Below, one piece after another: positions 54,815 through 63,897 of a stretch of DNA of 64,000 nt (its first letter is position 1; the number at the start of each line of letters is the position of its first letter). The position numbers were made by a program, and so were the translations under genes. Origin of the DNA: Adiantum capillus-veneris (taxonomy: Eukaryota; Streptophyta; Polypodiopsida; Polypodiales; Pteridaceae); assembly GCA_014529385.2 (NCBI GenBank), contig CM043951.1, positions 111,743,469-111,807,468 of the forward strand, read 5' to 3'. The notes under the pieces were generated by a model. That model made no database searches, was not told where the DNA came from, and worked only from the letters and a program-made list of their open reading frames with translations.

Positions 54815-55770
54815 ATATGTACGCAGTCTGAGAATGATAATCCAAAATCATGCAGAGCTTAGAGAAAGTTTCTTCTGCGAAGTTGCAGATCACATCAATT
54901 CAGGTGGCTCACAAGGGCCATTTCTGCAAAATCATTTCCAATCAGCAGAAAATCAAAAGCAAAAGCGAAAGTTGCTTTTCAGACATGTATGTAGTCTGAG
55001 AACGATAATCCAATATCGCTGCAGAGTTTAGAGGAAGTTCTTCTGCAAAGTTGTAGACCACATTGATTCACACGGACCGTTTTTGCAAAATCGTTTTCAA
55101 TTAGGAGAAAAATCAAAAGCAAAAAGCGAAAGTTACTTTTGAGAATGTATGCTGTCTGAGAATGATAATTCAGAATCTGTGCAAAATTTGAAAAAAATTC
55201 TGTTGCAAAGTTGTAAATCAAATTGATTCCGGTGGCTATAGTGGGCCATTGCTACAAAACCCTTTTCAATTAAGAGGAAAATAAAAAACAAAAAATGAAA
55301 GTTGTTTTTCAGCCATGTTCGCCGTCCGAGAATGATAACTCAAAATCTGTGCAAACGTTGAAAAATTTTTCTTCTGCAAAGTTGTAGACCACATCGATTC
55401 TAGTGGATAAGTCATTTTCAATTAGGAGAGAAATGGAAAAAAAAAAAGCAGAAGTTGCTTTCCAGACATGTACGCAGTCCGCGAACGATAACTCAAAATT
55501 GGTGCAGAATTTGAAAAACATTTCTTTTGTAAAGTTGTAGACCGCATTGATTTTGGTAGCTTTAGCGGATAGTTTTTGAAAAAAAAAATCAATTAGGAGA
55601 AAAATAAAAAACCAAATGCGGAAGTTACTTTTAAGACATGTACGCAGTTTGCAAACGATCACTCAAAATCGGTGCAAAATTTGAAAAATGTTTCTTCTGC
55701 AAAGTTATAGAGGACACGGGTAGTTTCTGCAAATACGTTTTTAGTTAGGAGAAAAATTGAAAACAAAAAC
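54815..55770. repeat. Tandem array of about 165-bp units next to the primer site of H
   Basis: A CAGTCTGAGAATGATAATCC-like segment recurs at about 54822, 54993, 55150, 55318, 55473 and 55643. Each is followed by TGCAGA..., CTTCTGCAAAGTTGTAGA, a CACATTGATTC segment and AATTAGGAGAAAAAT...AAAAGC. That is six diverged copies, spaced 155-171 bases. They end right at the primer site of element H. Confidence 0.85.
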
Positions 55771-55775
55771 GTCCT

Positions 55776-55787
55776 GCTCTGATACCA
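55776..55787 (-). other. Primer-binding site (initiator Met tRNA), element H
   Basis: Minus strand TGGTATCAGAGC, perfect 12 bases, flush with the LTR. Confidence 0.85.
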
Positions 55788-55935
55788 TGTTGAGAGAGAG
55801 AGAGAGAGAGAGAGAGCAGAAATAGAACCCCAAAGTGTGTTGGATACACACATGAGATGATGTATATATAGAGGGGACCTGGATGCTATATATAGAGAAG
55901 CCATATATTGAGTAGCTTCACATATAAGCTCAACA
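55788..55935 (-). repeat. Right LTR of element H (148 bp)
   Basis: TGTTGAGAGA...AAGCTCAACA, with perfect 7-base terminal inverted repeats TGTTGAG/CTCAACA. It has a shorter GA run (to about 55816) than the left LTR. Confidence 0.85.
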
Positions 55936-56050
55936 CCATGTCGTGAAATTGGTGAGTGTTTGATGAACGCAAGGATACCATGGGTCAAATGCATACCAGA
56001 GAGCATCGGCGTGGAGGAGAAATCGGCAAAGAGTAGGGCGCACATGGATT
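55936..56050 (+). pseudogene. Coding-like segment, right of element H
   Basis: The plus strand can be read as HVVKLVSVFDERKDTMGQM and HTREHRRGGEIGKE with one shift near 55960. Joined to the left part (WGFLSLKC) it would continue the unrecognised gene interrupted by element H. Evidence is frame logic only. Confidence 0.3.
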
Positions 56051-56068
56051 TTCATGCAATTAACAATT

Positions 56069-56414
56069 GTAATTTTCACTTTTTGGAGCTGCCAAATCAG
56101 ACCGCCTAAGGCCATTGAAAGTTGAAGTTCCTAAGCCATAGCGGGAAGAAGCAGAAGGTAGTCTACGACAGTTCATTATTGATTTTCTTGATTAGCACCT
56201 GTATTAAGACAGGTTAAACCTTGTAAGGAGCATAAATGCCTCCATTAACATTTGATTAAGCAAGGATATTGTTGATTATTTGGTTTAAGTTAAACTGATT
56301 TTTTTAAGCTCTGTCTTCATTATTTGTGTTTGCTGCAACTCTTTTCCTCACACCTCTCACAGCCAGGAACCCCGTGCCTTCCAGGCTCACCTTTCGAATA
56401 CATATCCCCCGACA
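56069..56414 (+). repeat. Putative 5' LTR end of element J
   Basis: The right end CCCCGACA at 56414 is followed by TTC and TTGGTGAAGTGAACCCGACG, a plausible primer site, and then by the gag-like frame. The left end is a guess (TGTAATTTTC at 56069). No second LTR was found. Confidence 0.4.
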
Positions 56415-56469
56415 TTCTTGGTGAAGTGAACCCGACGCGAAACGAGTCGGGGTGGGAGGTAAAGATGGA

Positions 56470-57076
56470 GATTTGAGAAGAGTTGATGTAGTTTATTGAA
56501 GATTACAATTTCAATAGATTTGATAAAAATCTAGCAGCTGCGAGTCTGCCAAAAAGGTTAGGCTTAGTTCAGGGATGTTTGCAAGAAGTTAAAGCTAAAA
56601 AGATAAAAAAGCATATTGATGATGTAGTGGAGATGGCACTTGATGCCGTACATAAACAGTATGGAATTTTTCAAGGTCATGATCCAGGTGGAATCCTTGC
56701 ATGGTATCAAGCGCAGATGAAGAGCCGAGGAGTTCCAGAAGATCGGATGATTTCGACCTTTGAAGAAGTGGTAACCTCCGAGTTTAAAGATAAGGTTTGA
56801 GAACTGGAGCAAACATATCCCACACAGTGGGACGATTTTGCAGATGGGTTTATTCAAGAAATCTCAAAGACTATCGTGTTGGCAATAAAGGAGATTAACG
56901 AACGAAGGCAGATTGTTTTCTACAAAGAGGAAGAGGATCAGATGCAGTTCCTTAATTATGATCAATTTTGGGATCATATTTCTATAAGAAGTAAATCCAA
57001 AGGAAAATACAGGTTCAAAAGTATTAGTTTCAACTTCAAAGGACCATATTTTGAGCAACCTAACAAAGGTACATAA
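56470..57076 (+). pseudogene. Element J: Gag-like N-terminal ORF
   Basis: One reading frame from about 56493, broken by a single TGA at 56798. Text includes DYNFNRFDKNLAAASLPKRL, DPGGILAWYQAQMKSRG, TQWDDFADGFIQEISKTIVL and FKSISFNFKGPYFEQPNKG. It is helical and charged, without zinc knuckle or protease motif. Position directly behind a possible LTR end and primer site suggests a Gag-like protein of an unnamed element. A host gene origin cannot be excluded. Confidence 0.4.
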
Positions 57077-58393
57077 TGAAATTAATGCTGAAACACAAAT
57101 ATATGATTTTTCTTCAAAGATTGCTCGCATGGAAGTTTCCTCGTATAATGGTTCTAGTGAAGAGCTAGACTGTACAACAAAAAATTTTCAAGCTACCGAC
57201 CTTGGCATGGGATGCTCTCAAAAAGTATATCAAGAAGATGAACCACTACAGGCTTCTAATGGATCTATTGGCACTATAGTTGAGTAGGACACATGTTTAC
57301 TACAGATGATTGCATAAACAAAGCTATTATATACACAATAGCTAATGAAGTGGTTGAGATTGTGGACCTAACACATGATGAGCCTGAAGATGCCAATGAA
57401 CCTATGGTTGCTCCTAGAAATATGCTTGTTGATTCTATTATCACAGAAGAAGATTCCATAATTGAAGGTTTTTTGGCCCAATCTAAAGGAGAAGGTTATA
57501 GCAGTATAGGAGAGCTTTGTGATGCATGTACCCCTTCAGAGGGGGTGCCTGATGAACCTTTTCAAAGCTGTAATGGCTTGCTAAGTAGCATGAATGCAGA
57601 TGAGGAAGCAAAGGACGATATCAAAGATTGCCTAGATCATGCTGATTGTGAACAGGATATTGACGTGGATTTTACATCTATGCTTATATACAGGCTGCAA
57701 GAGGAGCCAGCTCCAATAGCTTTGATGAATGTTGAGACTTCCAAGGGTGATTTTCCCAAGGATATTATGGATGAATATCTTCAAGATAAAGATATTCTCC
57801 ATTATCAAACTCAAAACCCAAGTAAAAATCACTCTGATGATACAGGTCCAGAAAGTCCTAAGGTTTTTCATAATGGCTATGAAGCTAGAGGGGGTGATGA
57901 TGCTAAATCATCCTTGATACTGCGTAAAGTGCAGAGGGTTTTTCATTTCTTTGGACAATGTGCTAAATGTGGCTGGATTTGGATACTATTTCTAATAATT
58001 CTTATGTCAATAATGTCCTGGCTACGAGTAAAAGGGAGTCACAATTCTTTGTTTCTTGTTGGTAACGACCTTAAGTTACCAAAAGTTTATGAGATGTGGG
58101 TGCTGCACTAGGCTTCAGGTGAAGCTCTAATATATTGCGGAGCCCATCAATGCTATGTGGTCTTAATGGTATTTGATCTAGGTGATTCGACAGATCTTCA
58201 AAAGCAAGTTCACTATGGATGGGTATTTTTGGGTATATATTGTGGTTTCTTTTTGCTAGATCCAGGAATAGCATATTTGGAGCAGAAATACTTGAAGTTG
58301 ATCGATACAGGATATGTATGCTCATGTGGATATTATGTTGCGCCACTATTGGGGAAATTTCTTATTATCCCATTTGATCCTAGGAGCTATTGA
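57051..58393 (+). pseudogene. Element J: acidic ORF with C-terminal membrane segments
   Basis: Frame 57051-57287 carries on from the gag-like part after a shift, and 57293-58111 continues after another. A lone TAG at 58109-58111 separates this from an in-frame tail ending at 58393. The first 200 residues are acidic (EVVEIVDLTHDEPEDANEPM, ADEEAKDDIKDCLDHADCEQ). A hydrophobic helix follows (WIWILFLIILMSIMSWL), and the tail has a second hydrophobic stretch (GWVFLGIYCGFFLLDPG). An acidic ectodomain-like part with membrane anchors after a Gag-like part could recall env-like ORFs of some plant retroelements, but no signal peptide, cleavage site or pol is visible, so this is only a possibility. Confidence 0.4.
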
Positions 58394-59388
58394 AGAGCAA
58401 CTTGCAAATTGAAGGATATCATTTATTTTCATGTGGCAGGTTACTTGGCAGTAGATTTGTTTTCGGATGTATGCTAAGATAGAAGTGTTTTTGGTTATAT
58501 GATCAATAAGCTTACATGGCTAGCTTCCAGCTGACATCTTTGGATTATTGTTATGGTATGTTCACATATTTTGAGATGGTTCTGCTACCAGAACTTGAAG
58601 TAAAGGACTTCACGACCATTCCGTGTGCAGACAAACTAAGTCATGCTTGAGCTTGAGAAGGTTCCCTAAAGCGATATGATGGTCAAGGAGTGTGCATAAG
58701 TAACTAGAGCACTTGAGTCTGGCACGGTTCACAAAAAAACTTTTTCATAATTGAATGCTTTGGAGATACGACCACTATGGTTCAAAGATGCAGCTTGAAT
58801 ACCACCTGGCACAGACCGGAGGCTGTGCAGGTTCAGAGGTGGTAGATGTCATGTAGCTACGCTTCCATGACAAGAAAATGAGCAAAGGGATGCCAACTAG
58901 GTTTATTTGAATCCTACAGGATTATTCAGCAGTAATAAGGGCTTGTTAACAAGCCAATTTTAAGTTAAAAGTGTGGTAGATGCGGCTCTAAGGGCAAAAA
59001 TATGTCTTGGTAATGCTAAATAGTGAGTATGCTTAAAGTGATCATAGAAGATATTTCAATGATCAAAGTTGAAGTACTCGAAGTGATCTACATGCCTATC
59101 TTTATGGCTCGTCAATCGAAGCTACACATAAGAAGTTATGAAAATTTGAAGTTGAGTCAGTAGCAGATCCGTACCAGATTGGGTAGCTACAGCTAAGGGG
59201 ATATGAATGAAATGAATGCACGGGCCTGAAATGTTCCTTTGTGTAGCACGTCAATCTTTTCAGATCAGTGATCAAATTTATGGTTGCCAAGCTATTGACC
59301 GTTAAAGATTTACCAGGGGCCGGTTCCGCACTAGTTCGGTCCACTCGGTTGGAGTGCCATCTCGGAGTTTTTGCCTCTCGACTAGATC
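58394..59388. other. No gene recognised
   Basis: Short frames on both strands. It could be the 3' untranslated part of element J. No LTR start or polypurine tract is evident. Confidence 0.45.
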
Positions 59389-59439
59389 TTGGAATGCAAT
59401 AATCATGGGATATACCCAACAAGGCGGGACCAGGAAACT

Positions 59440-59590
59440 AGCTATTTGGAGCAGATGCAAAGAGAGGAAAACTCACTGAATGCATCCACTTATACTTGCA
59501 TCTTGAAAGCTATGGTGGCATTCAATGCACTAGAGTGGGCAACAGAATTCAAGGTGATATTGCTAGTCAGGGGATGTTGGAAAATGAAGT
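59440..59590 (+). pseudogene. Pentatricopeptide-repeat (PPR) scrap
   Basis: The plus frame reads YLEQMQREENSLNASTYTC then ILKAMVAFNALEWATEFKV. This fits a PPR repeat: M-Q-x-E...N-x-x-T-Y-x-C-I-L-K-A...A-L-E-x-x-x-E. Only about one repeat is left, the usual ILKAC is ILKAM, and the usual His after the Glu is gone. PPR proteins bind organellar RNA. A relic of a large plant family carried in transposon DNA is the likely explanation. Confidence 0.5.
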
Positions 59591-59625
59591 CGCGTGAGGC
59601 ATTGCCTCGGCCGATAGGTATGTGA

Positions 59626-60553
59626 ATAAACAGCGAATACAACTCATGTGCTACCTATCCCGAGCCCACGCGCTGTGTGAACCCCGTCGTCATGTACATG
59701 GCAAAAAATTGAGTCATTCCACCGTACATGGAGCCACGAAACTGCTTAATTTTTTCCATGTGCATGACACAAAAAAGCATGTCGGCCACTTTTTGAGGAA
59801 GGCAAGTGGGGAAGGGAGGTGTCCTGTGGACCAAAAAGGACCCTAGGTGCCTGGGCAACAGGTATAAATTGAGAATGGCGGCCTCTCTCTCCCCCAACAC
59901 CCACGAGCCCTCATAAGCAAGGCAAGGAGGCTTCATTTGCTCCTTTGATACACCCTTAGGGGTTACCCACTCCCCCCCTTCTACCCTCCAATTTCCACTT
60001 GCTCCCCCCATGTGGGATTACTCCATTTCCACGTGGCACCATCCTTCCACCTCCCCACTTAGGCCTATAAATTTTTTGTTTTGCTCCCCACATAGAGAAA
60101 TCTTGGCGGAGGCATGGAGGGTGACTCCAAGCACCGAATGCAACGTTGTAAAGCCCAGCCCAGAGCTTATCACTCCGGCTATTTCCAGAAATCCTCAGCC
60201 ACACCTTTTCTAATTAAATGCATCAAATCAGCCCACGCGTCTTTCCTCGCCTGCATCCGCACCCACTTTCTAAGTAAGGAACCACCCACTTCCAATGCAT
60301 GTAACTCATGATGTATGAGTCCGATTCACCGGCTATCAAGCACAACTAAAAGTACTCACTAAATCCAAATTTTAGAAGATTGATAAACCCAAAACTCTTG
60401 CAAATGACCAAGCATAACCAATCCTTTATACATAAATTTTACAAGAGAACTATGAAAACTCAAAGCATTATGTACATCTACGTACTCGAGGCTAGTGAGC
60501 AAGCTTTTTAGCATGGATTAGTGACTTTATCTTCATCCAAGAAATTTTTGACA
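59626..60553 (-). repeat. Probable 3' LTR of Tat relic K (left end unset)
   Basis: The right end TTTTTGACA at 60553 is followed by a polypurine tract, exactly as in element G. The stretch near 60445-60480 (ATGAAAACTCAAAGCATTATGTAC) matches the end region of element G's LTR in diverged form. Two TATAAAT motifs occur near 59862 and 60065. How far left the LTR extends is unknown. Confidence 0.5.
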
Positions 60554-60573
60554 TAGCTTGCCAACCCCCCCTA
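60554..60573 (-). other. Polypurine tract of relic K
   Basis: Minus strand GCTAGGGGGGGTTGGCAAGCTA-like run between the LTR end and the integrase tail; compare element G at 36521-36541. Confidence 0.6.
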
Positions 60574-60583
60574 GCTTTCTTGA

Positions 60584-61629
60584 TCATTCATGACAAGCAG
60601 AGGTGTATAGGGTGAACAACTGATGCATTTCATCCCTAGAAACCTCATCCACATTGTAAGATGTTTCTACATTGCTTCCTTCTATTGACATCATTTCATC
60701 AGTCACAATTGTTATCAAATGTACCAGATATTTCTTCAATCTATAACCATTGACACAATCTATAGCCATTTTCAAAATTGTTAACAATAGTAAAAGGACC
60801 TTCCCATTTGATTTAAAATTTCTTCTAAAAGGTATTGTCCAATTTACTATTGTATCCCAACACCAAATAACCCTTCTTAATTTTTTCATCCTCCACGCAC
60901 TCATTGGCTTTTAGTCAAGCCCTTCTTGGCACTTCCTCATAGTGGCTCAAAGCTAAAACTCTATCCAATTGCAAGCATTGTAAATCCAGTAACCTTTTTT
61001 GCCATGCATTTGTTTTCTCCTCATCTTCCAATGACAACAACTTGAGAGGAGGAATTTCCATAAACCAAGTGGTAAGGGGAAAATTTTGTGCTTGTTTGGA
61101 CAATAGTTTTGTTGGTCCATAATGCACAAGGAAACTTTGAATCCCAAGTCTTCCCATGTGTCTGAGTCATGTTTGTCAAGATCTTTACCAACTCTCCATT
61201 GAGCCTTTCATTAAGACCATTGCATAGTGGATAATAGGGAGAACTATACCTATGTTGTATATTGAGATTTTCGCATAAGAAATCCAACATTTGTCCTCTA
61301 AACCTGGTCCTCTATCAAAAAGTAGCTCTAGTGGCACACCAAATTTGCAACATATGTACTCATAAACAAATTTTCCGATCTCTTTACTGGTAATCTATTT
61401 GACAACCTTAACTTCTACCCATCGTGACAAATAATCCACTGCTACTGTCAAGATGTAAGCATTTCTTTTGCTAGTCATGGTAAGGGTCCAATAGCATCAA
61501 GACCCCATTTCTCAGACACATCAAAAGCTAGCATTATCTTTCGCAATTCAGGCTTCAAAGTTCTCTTTCCCATCCTTTGAAAAGGCAAACACGACTTGCA
61601 CCAATGATTAACATCCTATTGAATATGCA
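60584..61629 (-). pseudogene. Integrase of Tat relic K
   Basis: Minus-strand frames read LDFLCENLNIQHRYSSPYYP, CNGLNERLNGELVKILTNMT, KFPCALWTNKTIVQTSTKFS and, further left, WQKRLLDLQCLQLDRVLALS and the tail LFTLYTSACHE. Each matches element G's integrase in diverged form. Right of 61290 the core can be followed in broken frames back to a zinc-binding CxxC (SCLPFQRMGKRTL region). The match ends at 61629, where the CACTA terminus begins. The GLNE glutamate is retained, but frameshifts are many. Confidence 0.85.
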
Positions 61630-61694
61630 CACTACAAGAGGCTATTCATATTAGCGACGCTCACACAGCAACGCTAAAAAAAATAATTCCCGAC

Positions 61695-61746
61695 GTCGCT
61701 ATGAGCGTTGCAAATTTACTTGTAAATTTGCGACGCTCATAGCGAC
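61695..61746. repeat. Subterminal hairpin of element L
   Basis: Arms 61695-61718 and 61723-61746 pair with one mismatch around a 4-base loop. Both arms contain GCGACG-type subterminal motifs, which in CACTA elements bind the transposase. Confidence 0.85.
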
Positions 61747-61792
61747 CCTCATAGCGACGCCGACTGGGCTAAAAAAATAACAGAGAGCGCCC

Positions 61793-61821
61793 AAAAACTC
61801 AGATCTTAGATCTGAGTTTTT
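61793..61821. repeat. Perfect 29-bp palindrome in element L
   Basis: AAAAACTCAGATCT and its reverse complement around a single T. It could form a cruciform; no role is known to me. Confidence 0.9.
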
Positions 61822-61848
61822 CGGCGCCCTCAAGCAAGGAGCAGGTAA

Positions 61849-61856
<8 letters not shown>

Positions 61857-61927
<71 letters not shown>
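61857..61927. repeat. (CT)n and (CA)n microsatellites
   Basis: CT run to about 61894, then CA run from 61898 to 61927. Frames through it give Cys/Val or Arg/Glu repeats only. Confidence 0.95.
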
Positions 61928-61931
<4 letters not shown>

Positions 61932-62099
61932 AGAGGAAGGAGAGCTAGGTATGCTCCTTCCCTCTCCTCACTCTCATGTTCCCTTCCCCTCTTTCTCGGT
62001 CCCTCTCTCTCTCTCACACACACACACATACACACACACACATAGTGTTTTTGAGAGAGAGAGAGAGTACAGACATAAACAAAAACGCACACACACATA

Positions 62100-62300
62100 C
62101 ATAAACAAAGAATGCACACACACATTGAGAGAGGAAAAGAGAGAGAGAGCATGCATAAACAAAAAACGCACACATTGAGAGAGGAAAAAAGAGAGAGAGA
62201 ACATGCATAAACAAAAAACGCACACATTGAGAGAGGAAAAGAGAGAGAAAACATGCATAAACAAAAAAACGCACACACATTGAGAGAGAAAGAGAGAGAA
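62100..62300. repeat. 50-52-bp minisatellite
   Basis: About four copies of a unit containing ATGCATAAACAAAAAACGCA followed by CACATTGAGAGAGGAAAAGA. ATGCATAAAC starts at 62151, 62203 and 62253. Responsible for the false Cys-rich frames on the minus strand. Confidence 0.9.
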
Positions 62301-62346
62301 ACTAATTTAACATCGTAGGAAACTAATTAAAATTAAAAGACCTAAA

Positions 62347-62425
62347 GATCTAGCCGACGAGGAGTTGAACTCAAGACCTATTATTCAAGAGGGAAATGGC
62401 ATAACCAATCTATCATACTTGGCAT
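62347..62425 (-). other. tRNA-like relic
   Basis: On the minus strand GAGTTCAACTCC resembles a B box, and about 45 bases upstream TGATAGATTGG resembles an A box. The overall shape is roughly that of a tRNA gene with a variable region, but pairing of the arms is poor. It may be a SINE head or a decayed tRNA gene. Confidence 0.25.
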
Positions 62426-62495
62426 GGGTGATAGAAAGGTTATACCATTTATCTCTTTTTATTGGCACACACATCGACACACGCGCACACACACA

Positions 62496-62605
62496 CAAGA
62501 AGAAGAGAGTTATAACGTCGTAGGAAACTATCCTACAAGACGTTAAAGATTAGGTTAGATGTAGACTTACGTTAAATTAGATTTAGGTTTATTTAAGTTA
62601 AATTA
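62496..62605. repeat. Direct repeat flanking the HIPP fragment, left copy
   Basis: From AAGAAGAAGAGAGTT to AGATTTAGGTTTATTT, repeated at 63225-63334 with only a few differences and an offset of 729. Confidence 0.88.
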
Positions 62606-62687
62606 GATTAGATCTAGGTTTATTTTAAAATAGATTTATGTTTATTTTCGCTAGATTTAGATTTACGTTATATTAGATTAGATATAG

Positions 62688-63050
62688 GTCTCCATAGACT
62701 GCGATGCCTGCATGAAGCGGGTGAAGAAAGCCCTCAATGGAATATAGGGTATTGCTGCCTTCACTCATGGTGGGCTCCGTCGATCCAAAAGTACTGGTGA
62801 AATGTCTTCAGAAGATAGGGAAGAAGGTGGATCTTCAGGGCGGCAAGAGTCACTACATCCCCGACACAATGACCATCTAGACAACCTCTAGTCATTCAAC
62901 AGCAACTTCAAAGTTAGTAACAAGAGCAAGAATGGTCTAAAGGGCCAATTGCTGTCATCAGATGTGGATGGAGATGAGGCAGCGTCACCGCCGGAAGTTA
63001 ACTCTCACATCTTTAGTGATGAGAATGCCAACTCTTGCCGAGTTATGTGA
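62688..63050 (+). pseudogene. HIPP (heavy-metal-associated isoprenylated plant protein) gene fragment
   Basis: From about 62688 the plus strand reads VSIDCDACMKRVKKALNGI, then an in-frame TAG where the family has Glu, then GIAAF. A frameshift leads to MVGSVDPKVLVKCLQKIGKK and VDLQGGKSHY. A third frame gives NSNFKVSNKSKNGLKGQLLS, DGDEAASPPEVNSHIFSDEN and ends SCRVM followed by a stop at about 63050. DCxxC is the metal-binding motif of the HMA domain, and the final CRVM is a CaaX box for isoprenylation, so both diagnostic ends survive. Part of the second HMA strand is missing. It is non-functional and lies between direct repeats, probably inside CACTA element L. Confidence 0.8.
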
Positions 63051-63181
63051 AAAATTATGTGTTAAATAAGTTTTAAGGTTCTTATAATCCCTGTTAGTTT
63101 AGTTCTTTGTTTTTAATATAACATAATTTACGTTAGATTTAGATTTATGTTATATTAGATTAGACTTAGGTTTATTTAGGT

Positions 63182-63186
<5 letters not shown>

Positions 63187-63226
<40 letters not shown>
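63187..63226. repeat. (CA)n microsatellite
   Basis: Forty bases of CA directly before the right-hand direct repeat; the left-hand repeat is preceded by a shorter CA-rich tract. Confidence 0.95.
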
Positions 63227-63227
<1 letters not shown>

Positions 63228-63334
63228 GAAGAAGAGAGTTTAAACGTCGTAGGAAACTATCCCAAAAGACGTTAAAGATTAGGTTAGATGTAGACTTACG
63301 TTAAATTAGATTTAGGTTTATTTTTATTTAGATT
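63225..63334. repeat. Direct repeat flanking the HIPP fragment, right copy
   Basis: Second copy of 62496-62605. A further shorter repeat (TTAGATTTAGATTTAYGTTA...GATTAGA) directly flanks the HIPP segment at 62650-62687 and 63132-63171. Confidence 0.88.
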
Positions 63335-63643
63335 TACGCTTATTTACGTTAGATCGAGTCCACGCAAGAATTACTTACGGTTTAGGGTTTAGAGTTAGAC
63401 GAACAGTGAAAAGATCTACTGTGAAAAGATGATAAGATTCTGTGAAGTGCTACAGCTAGAGAAGAGGCAAAGGGGTTTTGTTCACTACATGCAGTATCAT
63501 GTAGACGTGGGTCTGTAGATTTCTTGTACCCACAAATATAGGTATTGACCAATAAAGACGAGATTATAACCCGGTGGTTCTGATCTCCGTGCACCTCTAG
63601 ACCGAGGTGTGCGGGGATTGGACATGACTAGAGAATGTGAGGT

Positions 63644-63715
<72 letters not shown>

Positions 63716-63897
63716 GACGAAGAATGCCAATAGAATATTAAATTTGTTGTCCAGGTTATAAGATTTTTATCCTCATTATGAGTAGTGACGAGGATGTGGG
63801 ACCGTCCAACCGAAACACCTATCTCTCAACGAGGGTCTTATGTCCTTGTAATTAATGCAAGCATGCTGTGCGACGGACAAGACGTGTTTCTTTGCAG
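63335..63897. repeat. No gene seen; (GA)n array at 63647-63712
   Basis: AT-rich repeats give way to unique sequence and a 66-base GA run. Short frames only. Confidence 0.6.

Larger units (their letters stand above)
48079..55935 (-). mobile_element. Element H: non-coding LTR retroelement with short LTRs
   Basis: Left LTR 48079-48294, polypurine tract 48295-48303 (minus strand GAGTGGGGG), primer site 55776-55787 and right LTR 55788-55935 are in the right order for a minus-strand element. Flanks read CCATA on the left and CCATG on the right, a four-of-five match to a target duplication. Once element I is removed, the interior is about 2.3 kb and consists mainly of tandem repeats. No Gag, protease or pol motif is present. 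LTR design and primer-site spacing resemble copia element C, so H may have been mobilised by copia proteins. Confidence 0.75.
61630..61850 (+). mobile_element. CACTA (En/Spm-type) DNA transposon terminus, element L
   Basis: Tat relic K breaks off where CACTACAAGAGG starts, the classical CACTA terminal inverted repeat. Behind it are subterminal repeats of GCGACGCTC/AGCGACG type, a 24-bp-arm hairpin at 61695-61746 and a perfect 29-bp palindrome at 61793-61821. The opposite terminus (TCTTGTAGTG) is not found before 64000, so the element probably runs past the window. No transposase frame is visible here. Confidence 0.8.

Noticed and set aside
59655-60011. 118-codon minus-strand ORF
   Set aside because: Lies in probable LTR sequence of relic K; no motif and no homologous frame in element G.
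61799-62280. Long Cys/Leu/Ser-rich minus-strand ORFs
   Set aside because: Translations of CA, GA and the 50-bp minisatellite; periodicity follows the DNA repeats exactly.
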